This document shows positions 41,434 through 49,795 of a stretch of DNA of 64,000 nt, in pieces. The DNA lies in the NCBI GenBank assembly GCA_021648685.1, contig JAKISI010000005.1, positions 1-64,000 of the forward strand, in the 5' to 3' direction. The DNA comes from Candidatus Polarisedimenticolaceae bacterium. Its GTDB lineage: Bacteria; Pseudomonadota; Gammaproteobacteria; Chromatiales; Chromatiaceae. The notes beneath the pieces were generated by a model that searched no databases, was not told the DNA's origin, and worked only from the letters and a program-made list of their open reading frames with translations. The translations under genes were made by a program, and so were the position numbers. Every line of letters starts with the position of its first letter. The stretch's first letter is position 1.

Positions 41434-43482
41434 TCAGGCAACGGCTTTGCGGAGGCGTTTTTCGGCCAGCCGCTCCTCATCACAGTGGGGACAAAATTCA
41501 TGCTCACCCGCAAGATAGCCGTGCTGCGGGCAGATGGAGAAGGTTGGTGTAATGGTGATGTAGGGAAGACGGAATCGCTCCAGCACCCGTCGCACCAGGG
41601 CGCTACAGGCCTTTGAATCAGAGATGTGCTCGTTCATGTAGAGGTGCAGCACCGTGCCACCGGTATACTGTGACTGCAACTCATCCTGCAACAACAGTGC
41701 CTCAAAGGGGTCATCGGTCAGCCCCACCGGCAGCTGGGACGAGTTGGTATAGTAGGGAGCCTCCGGGGTGCCGGCCTGGAGAATGTCGGCAAAACGCTTC
41801 TGATCCTCTTTGGCAAAGCGGTAGGTAGTGCCCTCGGCCGGGGTTGCCTCCAGGTTGTACATGTGGCCGGTCTCATCCTGGTAGATCAGCAGCCGCTCCC
41901 TGACGTGGGTCAGCAGACGCAGCGCAAATGCCCGCCCCCACTCTTCACTGATGTCATGCGCATCACCACTGAAGTTGCGGATCATCTCGTTCAGCCCGTT
42001 AACACCAATGGTAGAGAAGTGGTTACGCAGGGTGCCCAGGTAGCGTTTGGTATAGGGGAAGAGGCCACCGTCCATGTAGCGCTGGATCACCTTGCGCTTG
42101 ATCTCCAGGCTATTGCGGGCCAGATCCATAAGCCGGTCGATACGCTCAAACAGAGCCATCTCATCACCCTTGAAGAGATAACCGAGACGGGCACAGTTGA
42201 TCGTGACAACACCGATAGATCCGGTCTGCTCGGCTGATCCGAACAAGCCGTTGCCCCGTTTTAACAGCTCGCGCAGATCCAGTTGCAGACGGCAGCACAT
42301 GGAGCGCACCTGTCCCGGCTCCATGTCAGAGTTGATGAAGTTCTGGAAATAGGGCAGCCCGTAGCGGGCCGTCATGGCGAACAGGCGCTCGGCATTCTCA
42401 CTCTCCCAAGGGAAATCCTTGGTAATGTTGTAGGTGGGGATAGGAAAGGTGAAGACCCGCCCCTTGGCATCCCCCGCCATCATCACCTCAATATAGGCAC
42501 GGTTGAGCATATCCATCTCCACCTGGAGATCACCATAGCTGAAGGGCATCTCTTCACCGCCGATGAGCGGAATCTGCTCGCGCAGATCCTCGGGGCAGAC
42601 CCAGTCAAAGGTGAGGTTGGTGAAGGGGGTCTGGGTGCCCCAGCGCGAGGGGACATTGAGGTTATAGATGAACTCCTGAATCGCCTGCCTTACTGTTGCA
42701 TAGTCCAGATTTTCACGGCGCAGATAGGGCGCAAGATAGGTATCGAAGGAGCTGAAGGCCTGGGCACCGGCCCACTCATTCTGTAGCGCACCGAGAAAGT
42801 TGACCATCTGCCCCAGGGCGCTGGAGAGACGCCTTGGCGGAGCCGCCTCAACCTTGCCAGGCACGCCGTTGAAGCCCTCGGTCAGCAGGGTTCGCAGCGA
42901 CCATCCGGCACAGTAGCCCGCCAGCATGTCGAGGTCATGGATGTGCAGATCTCCTTCACGATGAGCCAGCCCCACCTCCGTCGGGTAGACGTGGTTGAGC
43001 CAGTAGTTGGCAGTCACCTTGCCGGCAGTGTTCAGGATCAGCCCGCCCAAAGAGTAGCCCTGATTGGCATTGGCATTGACCCGCCAGTCGAGACGCTCCA
43101 GATACTCATTCATGGAGGACTCCACGTCCACCAGTGACTTGCTGTCACGGCGCAGCTTGCCATGCTGCTCTCGATAGAGGATGTAGGCGCGTGCAGTACG
43201 GTGGTGGTTGGAGCTGATCAGCACCTGTTCAACCACATCCTGGATCTGTTCGATATCCGGTGGCGCTACCGCATGACGGTGACGCAGTACCTTTAGCACC
43301 TGGGCGGTCAGCAGTCGCGCCTCCTCCTCACTGAATTCGCCTGTGGCGAGTCCAGCGCGCTGGATGGCCGAGGTGATTTTTTCGTGATTAAAATGGGCCT
43401 GGCGGCCATCCCGCTTGATAACTGTGGCAGGTAGATGGGCTACTGATTGCGCGTCAGTAGTGGTGGTTTTCTCTGTTGGCAT
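41434..43482 (-). CDS. nrdD: Anaerobic (class III) ribonucleoside-triphosphate reductase, lacking the glycyl-radical tail
   Basis: A 682-residue catalytic chain making dNTPs without oxygen. It has an ATP cone (VIKRDGRQAHFNHEKITSAI), the ten-stranded barrel core (GYSLGGLILNTAGKVTANYW, HIHDLDMLAGYCAGWSLRT, VPSRWGTQTPFTNLTFDWVC) and a C-terminal zinc ribbon (CPQHGYLAGEHEFCPHCDEE). It stops 12 residues after the last cysteine, before the glycyl-radical loop. That loop is encoded by the next gene. The ATG at 43482 (GGGGGAG just upstream) is preferred to a start 72 bases earlier. A cobalamin riboswitch precedes it. Confidence 0.93.
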   Translation of the reverse strand: MPTEKTTTTDAQSVAHLPATVIKRDGRQAHFNHEKITSAIQRAGLATGEFSEEEARLLTAQVLKVLRHRHAVAPPDIEQIQDVVEQVLISSNHHRTARAYILYREQHGKLRRDSKSLVDVESSMNEYLERLDWRVNANANQGYSLGGLILNTAGKVTANYWLNHVYPTEVGLAHREGDLHIHDLDMLAGYCAGWSLRTLLTEGFNGVPGKVEAAPPRRLSSALGQMVNFLGALQNEWAGAQAFSSFDTYLAPYLRRENLDYATVRQAIQEFIYNLNVPSRWGTQTPFTNLTFDWVCPEDLREQIPLIGGEEMPFSYGDLQVEMDMLNRAYIEVMMAGDAKGRVFTFPIPTYNITKDFPWESENAERLFAMTARYGLPYFQNFINSDMEPGQVRSMCCRLQLDLRELLKRGNGLFGSAEQTGSIGVVTINCARLGYLFKGDEMALFERIDRLMDLARNSLEIKRKVIQRYMDGGLFPYTKRYLGTLRNHFSTIGVNGLNEMIRNFSGDAHDISEEWGRAFALRLLTHVRERLLIYQDETGHMYNLEATPAEGTTYRFAKEDQKRFADILQAGTPEAPYYTNSSQLPVGLTDDPFEALLLQDELQSQYTGGTVLHLYMNEHISDSKACSALVRRVLERFRLPYITITPTFSICPQHGYLAGEHEFCPHCDEERLAEKRLRKAVA

Positions 43483-43640
43483 GGCTCCCCCATGTTGCGC
43501 TGCTGCTGATGAGATTCGAGAACTTGCGCAAAGAGAGGGGAGAGCAGAAGGCAATATTGCAGGCGCGGGCAGGCGCTATTCTCCACCCTTCAGCCTTGAC
43601 GCGAGGCCCGGGTAACGAAATCCCCTACAGGAATTTCAGC

Positions 43641-43825
43641 TCCGGCAGGTATTCGGACTTAGGGGCTCGAATCAAGTGCTGATTCATCTACAACCACGGC
43701 TTCCCGCCCAAATGGACAGTGCTGGTGCTGATGCACCTGTGGCTTTCGTTCCCCAATACCGCTGCGCGACAGTCCCGGAGTCTCACCGGGTTCCCTGTTG
43801 ACGCAACCACTACATCTTGTGGTTG
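43641..43825 (-). ncRNA. Cobalamin (B12) riboswitch upstream of nrdD
   Basis: Read on the minus strand, the conserved order of the cobalamin aptamer is present: a 5' hairpin, AACAGGGAACCCGGTGAGAC, then CTGTCGCGCAGCGGTAT, GGGAACGAAAGCC, and the 3' terminal GTCCGAATACCTGCC. It ends about 160 bases before the nrdD ATG and points towards it. B12 riboswitches generally repress B12 synthesis or transport genes and B12-independent isozymes; here the target would be the anaerobic reductase. The expression platform was not resolved. Confidence 0.85.
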
Positions 43826-43877
43826 CACCGAAGCTGCAGCACAAGATAGCGCAATGAAGAGCGACTGGCAACCCTTT

Positions 43878-44768
43878 TTACATTTGCCGCAGACGAGCCA
43901 GATTGATAAAGTCCCACATGAAATTTACTGCCTGTTCGGTGCGGCGAACAGCAGCATAGAGGGTTCCTTTCATGCCCTGGGCACCAAGTGGCCGGCTGGT
44001 CAGGCTGCTCTTCTGAGCCGCCTCTTGCAGCACCCAGTCCGGCAGGGCGGCAACCCCTCGCTGACTGGCCACCAGCAGCAGAATAATGGCGGTAAGCTCT
44101 GCCTGACGCACTGCGGCAGGCTCTACCCCGGCAGGTTGCAGAAAGCGGCTGAATACATCGAGACGCTGTCGGTTTACGGGATAGGTGATCAACGTATGCT
44201 GAGCCAGATCCTCCGGTTCAATATATGGCCTCTCGGCCAGCGGATGACATGAGGCCATCACCAGCAGCGCCTCATAATCAAACAGCGGCTCAAAGAGCAG
44301 ATCCGGCAGAGTGAGCGGATCAGATGTAATCACCAGATCAACCTCACCCTTCTGCAATGCCGGGATAGGGTCAAAACTCATCTCCAGACGAATATCCACC
44401 TCCACCTCCGGCCACTTCTGCCGGTAGCCATCCAGCACCGGCATCAACCACTCAAAACAGGCATGGCACTCAATGGCAAGGTGCAATCGGCCCGAGACCC
44501 CTTTTGCAATGCGCTTCAGCTCATTTTCCGCCCTCTCCACCTCAGGCAGAACAGAACCGGCCAGCCCAACCAACTGTCTCCCAGCAGGTGTCAGTTGCAG
44601 TGGCTTGGTATTGCGCAGAAAGAGCGCCGTGCCAAAGTAGCGCTCCACAGCCTTGATCTGATGCGACAATGCAGACTGGGTGAGGTGCAGCCGTTTGGCA
44701 GCCTGCGCCAGATTGCCACCCTCATGAATGGCCAGCAGGCTGCGCAGATGGCGTAGCTCAAGAAACAT
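43878..44768 (-). CDS. metR: LysR-type regulator MetR
   Basis: A 296-residue LysR regulator: N-terminal helix-turn-helix (HLRSLLAIHEGGNLAQAAKR, LHLTQSALSHQIKAVER) and a substrate-binding domain with the MetR-like CHACFEWLMPVLDGYRQKWP. MetR senses homocysteine and activates metE and related genes. It is divergent from metE, with a perfect MetR box between them, which supports the assignment. Confidence 0.93.
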   Translation of the reverse strand: MFLELRHLRSLLAIHEGGNLAQAAKRLHLTQSALSHQIKAVERYFGTALFLRNTKPLQLTPAGRQLVGLAGSVLPEVERAENELKRIAKGVSGRLHLAIECHACFEWLMPVLDGYRQKWPEVEVDIRLEMSFDPIPALQKGEVDLVITSDPLTLPDLLFEPLFDYEALLVMASCHPLAERPYIEPEDLAQHTLITYPVNRQRLDVFSRFLQPAGVEPAAVRQAELTAIILLLVASQRGVAALPDWVLQEAAQKSSLTSRPLGAQGMKGTLYAAVRRTEQAVNFMWDFINLARLRQM

Positions 44769-44801
44769 AATGAACCATCCTCATAATGATATTGAATAAT
44801 G

Positions 44802-44814
44802 TGAAATTGATTCA
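44802..44814. promoter_or_regulatory. MetR box between metR and metE
   Basis: TGAAATTGATTCA matches the MetR consensus TGAA-N5-TTCA exactly. It lies 34 bases upstream of the metR start and 58 bases upstream of metE, suited to activating metE and autoregulating metR. The flanking sequence contains an additional half-site (TTGAA at 44793). Confidence 0.75.
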
Positions 44815-44872
44815 ATAGTAATGGCTCGCCATACTTGCCCGCAACCCCACAACAAGAAGACAGGAGCAGTTT

Positions 44873-47167
44873 ATGACGACCACTCACAACCTGGGATTCC
44901 CCCGCATTGGCGCACAGCGTGAACTCAAAAAGGCGTTGGAGAGCTACTGGTCTGGCCAGATCGATGCCGGGCAGCTTGAAAAAGCGGGTCAGGAGCTGCG
45001 GGCGCATCACTGGCAGCAACAGCAGGCCGCCGGGCTGGATCTCATCCCGGTAGGGGACTTCTCCTGGTACGACCATATCCTGGACATGTCGGCCATGCTG
45101 GGTGCTGTGCCCGAGCGCTTCCAGTGGAGCGGTGAGCGGGTGGATCTGGACACCTACTTCCGTATGGCAAGGGGGCGTGCACCCAGCGGCGAACCCGCTG
45201 CAGCTGGTGAAATGACCAAATGGTTTGATACCAACTACCACTATATCGTGCCCGAATTCAGACCAGAGCAGGAATTTCAGCTCTCGTGCAGCAAGCTGTT
45301 TGATGAGGTTACCGAGGCGCTGGCACTGGGGTATCGGGTCAAGCCCGTGCTACCAGGGCCATTGACCTATCTCTGGCTGGGCAAGAGCCGGCAGGGTGGT
45401 TTTGAGAAACTTGAACTGTTGGATGCGCTCATCCCGGCATATAGTGAGATATTGCTTCGCTTGAGGGATCTTGGGGTCGAATGGGTGCAGATTGATGAAC
45501 CGATACTCTCTCTTGACCTTCCACAGGCGTGGCGAAGCGCCTTTGAATCAGCCTACAACCGGCTACAGGTTCCTGGACTCAAGCGGCTGCTGGCAACCTA
45601 CTTTGGCCCGCTGCAAGAGAACCTCACCCTGGCCTGCCGTCTACCGGTGGATGGTCTGCATGTCGATGCGGTTCGTGCTGCAGAAGAGGTGGATCAACTC
45701 CTCAGCTGGCTGCCCAGCTATAAGGTGCTTTCAGTTGGCATCGTTGATGGGCGTAACATCTGGCGCAGTGATCTTGACCATGCCCTGCAGCGCCTGGCTG
45801 TGCTCAAAGAGAAACTGGGAGAGCGGCTCTGGCTGGCTCCCTCATGCTCGCTGCTGCATGTCCCTGTTGACCTGGCACAGGAGAGTGGGCTGGATGATGA
45901 GATCAAATCCTGGCTCGCCTTTGCCAGCCAGAAGATCGAGGAGATCGTAACCCTCCGGCAGGCGCTTGATGAGGAGCCAGAAACGGTTGCCGATAGATTG
46001 GCATCAGCACGCAGTGCCGTTGCCACACGTCGCTCATCAAGTCGTATTCACAGCCGAACCGTCAAAGCTCGTACTGCTACAGTAACCGGGGCAATGGCCC
46101 AGCGTGGCAGCAGTTATCAGACACGGGCACCTAAACAACGGAGCTGGCTCAGATTGCCACTCTTCCCCACCACCACGATTGGCTCTTTCCCGCAAACAGC
46201 AGAGATTCGTCAGGCACGCCGGGATCTCAAGCAGGGCCGGATTTGTGAGGCCGATTACCGCCAGCGGATGCAACAGGAGATCGCCCTGGCAGTAGAGAAG
46301 CAGGAGCAGCTGGGGCTGGATGTGCTGGTGCATGGTGAACCGGAACGTAACGACATGGTGGAGTACTTCGGGGAACTCCTGGATGGCTTTGCCTTCAGTC
46401 GTTACGGCTGGGTACAATCCTATGGTTCTCGCTGTGTCAAACCCCCGATCATCTATGGTGATGTCAGCCGCCCCGAGCCGATGACCGTTGCCTGGATCAC
46501 CTATGCGCAATCGCTGACCGACAAGCCCATGAAAGGGATGCTTACCGGGCCGGCGACCATCCTCAACTGGTCTTTTGTGCGTGATGATCAGCCGCGATCC
46601 GAGACCTGCCTGCAGATTGCACTGGCTCTACGTGATGAGGTGCTGGATCTGGAGCGGGCCGGAATCAGGGTCATACAGATCGATGAAGCTGCCATGCGGG
46701 AAGGACTGCCACTGCGCAAAGGTGATTGGGAATGCTATTTTGACTGGGCAGTGGGTGCCTTCCGCATCGCCGCCTCCGGAGTGGCTGATGAGACTCAGAT
46801 CCACACCCACATGTGCTATTCAGAGTTCAATGACATCATCAAATCCGTTGCCAAAATGGATGCCGATGTGATCACCATCGAGACCTCACGTTCCGACATG
46901 GAGCTGTTACAGGCATTTGAGGATTTTGAGTACCCCAACGAGATCGGCCCCGGTGTTTACGACATCCACAGCCCCAATATACCGACGGTTGAGCAGATAG
47001 TCTCTCTGCTACAGAAGGCTGCCGGTCTGATCCCGGCTGAACGGCTCTGGGTCAACCCTGACTGCGGCCTGAAGACCCGTGCCTGGCCCGAGGTGGAGGA
47101 GGCGCTGGAGAAGATGGTTACTGCGGCACAGCTGTTGCGTAGCAGTGGTAAAGGCGGAAAAGCTTAG
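44873..47167 (+). CDS. metE: Cobalamin-independent methionine synthase
   Basis: A 764-residue enzyme transferring the methyl group of methyl-tetrahydrofolate-triglutamate to homocysteine. Two barrels are visible: the N-terminal half ([31 protein letters not shown]) and the catalytic C-terminal half ([34 protein letters not shown]). Zinc ligands are in [11 protein letters not shown] and [15 protein letters not shown]. An Arg/Ser-rich linker of about 50 residues joins the halves. It is divergent from metR and preceded by a MetR box. There is no riboswitch on this strand. Confidence 0.97.
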   Translation: MTTTHNLGFPRIGAQRELKKALESYWSGQIDAGQLEKAGQELRAHHWQQQQAAGLDLIPVGDFSWYDHILDMSAMLGAVPERFQWSGERVDLDTYFRMARGRAPSGEPAAAGEMTKWFDTNYHYIVPEFRPEQEFQLSCSKLFDEVTEALALGYRVKPVLPGPLTYLWLGKSRQGGFEKLELLDALIPAYSEILLRLRDLGVEWVQIDEPILSLDLPQAWRSAFESAYNRLQVPGLKRLLATYFGPLQENLTLACRLPVDGLHVDAVRAAEEVDQLLSWLPSYKVLSVGIVDGRNIWRSDLDHALQRLAVLKEKLGERLWLAPSCSLLHVPVDLAQESGLDDEIKSWLAFASQKIEEIVTLRQALDEEPETVADRLASARSAVATRRSSSRIHSRTVKARTATVTGAMAQRGSSYQTRAPKQRSWLRLPLFPTTTIGSFPQTAEIRQARRDLKQGRICEADYRQRMQQEIALAVEKQEQLGLDVLVHGEPERNDMVEYFGELLDGFAFSRYGWVQSYGSRCVKPPIIYGDVSRPEPMTVAWITYAQSLTDKPMKGMLTGPATILNWSFVRDDQPRSETCLQIALALRDEVLDLERAGIRVIQIDEAAMREGLPLRKGDWECYFDWAVGAFRIAASGVADETQIHTHMCYSEFNDIIKSVAKMDADVITIETSRSDMELLQAFEDFEYPNEIGPGVYDIHSPNIPTVEQIVSLLQKAAGLIPAERLWVNPDCGLKTRAWPEVEEALEKMVTAAQLLRSSGKGGKA

Positions 47168-47294
47168 GATTTATCAAAAAACAACCTGATGATATGGCGC
47201 TGAATATCGTTCCCTCTCCAAGGCGCGAAAAGGGGCAGAATCTCGCCACGAACGGTGATTGTTAACATAACACCCCCTAGTGCTTGCAGGGCAA

Positions 47295-48041
47295 TCAATC
47301 TGTAGATGGAGAGATGCGCGCAATGCTCTCCAAGCCGGGCCTGTCCAGGAACTCAATCTGCTTGCCACTCACATCAAGCAATCCAACCGATTGGAAGCGT
47401 TTCAGACTGCGGCTGACCGTCTCTACTGCAATACCCAGATAACTGGCTATCTGTTGGCGTGACATGGCCAGGCGCAGGTTTATTGAACAGAAATCGCGCC
47501 TGTTAAAACGATCAGACAGATTGAGCAAGAATGCTGCAATGCGTTCATCAGCAGCCTGTCTGGCTGCCAGGAGGGACTGCCGCTGTGCTTGGCTGATCTC
47601 TCCGCCCATAACACGGATAAGGCTATTCTGAGCGTCAGCATAACTCTTGCCAAGCTTCGCTAAATCATTGAAATACAACTCGCATATTGAGCCTGCCTCC
47701 AAAGCTCTGGCAGAGTATGAGTACCGCTTCTCTTTAATGGCATCAATGCCAATCAACTCACCGGGGAGGTGGAAAGCCAGTACCTGCTCTTCACCATCCT
47801 CCAGCAGGAGATAGCTCATGAAGGTACCCGACTTTACTGCATAAGCAGCATGAAAAGGCTGGCCGATCCGGAACAGGCCTTCACCTTTGGGCACCTGCTG
47901 TCGGCGCTTGAGTATCTGCGAGACAATCGATACATCTTCGACACCCAGTATGACATCCTGAATCTCAGAAAAATCACAATTACTGCATGCCACTTCAGAG
48001 CAAGAGCTCGGCTTTGATAAGTTGGATTTTTTGATAGTCAT
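47295..48041 (-). CDS. FNR-type oxygen-responsive regulator
   Basis: A 248-residue CRP/FNR protein. N-terminal cysteines lie at 14, 19 and 22 (SSCSEVACSNCDF), with a fourth in GSICELYF. The sensor barrel is followed by a helix-turn-helix whose recognition helix (AVETVSRSLKRF) has the E--SR pattern of FNR, predicting TTGAT-N4-ATCAA sites. The cysteine spacing C-x4-C-x2-C differs from E. coli FNR (C-x2-C-x5-C). A site of this type lies upstream of ccoN in this window. It converges on metE and is separated from the cco assembly genes by 229 bases. Confidence 0.87.
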   Translation of the reverse strand: MTIKKSNLSKPSSCSEVACSNCDFSEIQDVILGVEDVSIVSQILKRRQQVPKGEGLFRIGQPFHAAYAVKSGTFMSYLLLEDGEEQVLAFHLPGELIGIDAIKEKRYSYSARALEAGSICELYFNDLAKLGKSYADAQNSLIRVMGGEISQAQRQSLLAARQAADERIAAFLLNLSDRFNRRDFCSINLRLAMSRQQIASYLGIAVETVSRSLKRFQSVGLLDVSGKQIEFLDRPGLESIARISPSTD

Positions 48042-48226
48042 GAGGTATGGCTTTCAGCCCTCGGCTGGATCACTGTCTTATATTCTATATCATTATCGTA
48101 GCGAGGCTTTTTATAAGAACCAAGCCGGCCTTGTTATTGCGCATGCCTTACCCGCTTGGGTGAATTTTTAGATATGAGGGACGATAACATGATATATATC
48201 ACAATAGCGGCTCAAAAACTATTGTT

Positions 48227-48243
48227 TTGAGTAATACACTCAA
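48227..48243. repeat. Palindrome between the FNR-like gene and the TauE-like gene
   Basis: TTGAGT-AATAC-ACTCAA is a perfect 6-base inverted repeat 28 bases downstream of the TauE-like stop and about 190 bases upstream of the FNR-like start. It resembles a dyad operator more than a terminator (no T-run). It deviates from the FNR consensus in the inner bases, so its user is unknown. Nothing else is recognised in the 229-base gap. Confidence 0.3.
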
Positions 48244-48270
48244 GTATAAAGCAGCAAGGTTGGAGTATCC

Positions 48271-48954
48271 TCAAACTGCCCGGTACAAGGTGATAAAACC
48301 AAACAGCATCACCGTGGCACCTGCAATCTGCCGGGTAAGCGGGGAGCGGGTGAATCTTGACATCGTACCCGCCAAAACCCCCATCAGCATCAGGTTTGGC
48401 AAGGTTCCAAGGCCAAAGGCCAGCATCACCCCCGCCCCCTTCAACACCCCCCCGGCTGCAATGGCATTGATCAGCATGCTATAAACCAGCCCGCAGGGAA
48501 ACCAGCCCCAGACCAGCCCTATTTTAAGCGCCTGCCCGGGCGTCTGCACGGGTAGCAGTTTTCGCCCAAATGGCTCTATATGCTTCCAGAGATAGGATCC
48601 AGCCAGTTCTACGCGACTTAAGAGCCGCCACCAGCCTGCAAGATAGAGCCCCAGCAGCACCATGAAGAGCCCCGCAATACCCAGCAGAATCCGCTGAGCC
48701 AGATGAACCGGCATCAGATCTGCAAGCAGCATGCCTATGCCACCCATTATTGCGCCGGCTATCGTGTAGCTACCGATCCGACCTGCATTGTATGCAATCT
48801 GAAAAGGGAGCAGTGAGGCAAGGCGGTTACGCTCAGACTCCGGCAGCCCAAAGGTCAGTGCGCCGACGATGCCGCCACACATCCCAACGCAATGCACCCC
48901 TCCCAGCAGCCCGACAACCAGGGCGCTGATATAGGGCAACCATAACTCTGGCAT
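48271..48954 (-). CDS. TauE/SafE-like (UreH_2) membrane protein of the cco assembly locus
   Basis: A 227-residue six-helix membrane protein. The first helix has GGVHCVGMCGGIVGALTFG and a later one LVWGWFPCGLVYSMLINA, a paired CxxCGG/PCG pattern like that of CcdA/DsbD-type proteins. Genes of this family often follow ccoS and are thought to help copper or haem delivery to cbb3 oxidase. It begins 12 bases after rubrerythrin, in the same transcriptional run as ccoGHIS. Confidence 0.82.
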   Translation of the reverse strand: MPELWLPYISALVVGLLGGVHCVGMCGGIVGALTFGLPESERNRLASLLPFQIAYNAGRIGSYTIAGAIMGGIGMLLADLMPVHLAQRILLGIAGLFMVLLGLYLAGWWRLLSRVELAGSYLWKHIEPFGRKLLPVQTPGQALKIGLVWGWFPCGLVYSMLINAIAAGGVLKGAGVMLAFGLGTLPNLMLMGVLAGTMSRFTRSPLTRQIAGATVMLFGFITLYRAV

Positions 48955-48966
48955 GGCAGCTTTTGT

Positions 48967-49545
48967 TTACCAGTTCTCTGCAAGCAGTTCAAAGTGCGCC
49001 TGCTTGTGCAGACAGGCCGGACATAGCTCAGGGGCCACTTCAGCCTCATGCAGATAGCCACAATTCCTGCAGCGCCAGACCACCTTGTCACCCCGCTTGA
49101 ACACCTTGCCGGCCTGCAGATTATCTGCAAGCTCTCGGTAACGCTTGCCATGCTGCTTTTCAGCAATGGCAATGGCCTCGAAGGCCAATGCAATCTGCTC
49201 AAAGCCCTCTTCTCTTGCTACTTTGGCAAAGGCTGGGTACATCTCTGTCCACTCATGTTCCTCACCTGCGGCGGCGGCTCGAAGGTTTTCCAGTGTGTTA
49301 TTGATTGATCCAGCTGGAAATCTCTCAGTGATCTCAACCTCTCCACCCTCAAGAAATTTAAAGAAGCGTTTGGCATGCTCTTTTTCCTGGTTTGCGGTCT
49401 CTTCAAAGATCTCCGCAATCTGCACCAGCCCCTCTTTTTTGGCCACACCGGCATAGTAGGTGTACCTGTTTCTGGCCTGGGATTCACCTGCAAAGGCAAT
49501 CAACAGATTTTTTTCCGTCTGTGACCCTTTAATGCTCTCTGACAT
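48967..49545 (-). CDS. Rubrerythrin
   Basis: A 192-residue non-haem iron peroxidase of the oxidative-stress response in microaerophiles. A ferritin-like diiron domain (AFAGESQARNRYTYYAGVAK, ANQEKEHAKRFFKFL, IAIAEKQHGKRYREL) is followed by a rubredoxin-like site (WRCRNCGYLHE...CPACLHKQAHFE). The second of two tandem ATGs (49545) has GGAG at 6 bases; the start overlaps ccoS by 17 bases. Embedding in the cbb3 assembly operon suggests joint handling of low oxygen and peroxide. Confidence 0.93.
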   Translation of the reverse strand: MSESIKGSQTEKNLLIAFAGESQARNRYTYYAGVAKKEGLVQIAEIFEETANQEKEHAKRFFKFLEGGEVEITERFPAGSINNTLENLRAAAAGEEHEWTEMYPAFAKVAREEGFEQIALAFEAIAIAEKQHGKRYRELADNLQAGKVFKRGDKVVWRCRNCGYLHEAEVAPELCPACLHKQAHFELLAENW

Positions 49546-49777
49546 CATTCTCTCCTCTCTCTTTCTTGGGGGTATTTGAGTGCTGGTCAGCGTTTGAATC
49601 AACCGGGTTTAGCTCACTATTATCTGCAGGAGGAAGCTCGTCATCGTCCATCAGAATGCGCTGCGCATCCCCTTCCAGATCATCAAACTGTCCGCTGCGC
49701 GCCGCCCAGAACAGCACCCCCACGGCTAGCAGACCAAGGAAGACCATGCCTGGAATCAGGCCATAAATCACATCCAT
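49529..49777 (-). CDS. ccoS: cbb3 oxidase maturation protein CcoS
   Basis: An 82-residue small membrane protein with one N-terminal helix (MDVIYGLIPGMVFLGLLAVG) and the family's WAARSGQFDDLEGDAQRILM, then an acidic tail. CcoS is needed to insert haem and copper into cbb3 oxidase. It is 18 bases after ccoI and overlaps rubrerythrin by 17 bases. The length is slightly above the usual 45-75 residues because of the tail. Confidence 0.92.
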   Translation of the reverse strand: MDVIYGLIPGMVFLGLLAVGVLFWAARSGQFDDLEGDAQRILMDDDELPPADNSELNPVDSNADQHSNTPKKERGENDVREH

Positions 49778-49795
49778 AAACGGGTACCTTCTACT

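Noticed and set aside
43641-43825. Riboswitch as a regulator of metE or metR
   Set aside because: The aptamer reads on the minus strand towards nrdD; metR ends just upstream of it and metE is on the plus strand behind its own MetR box.
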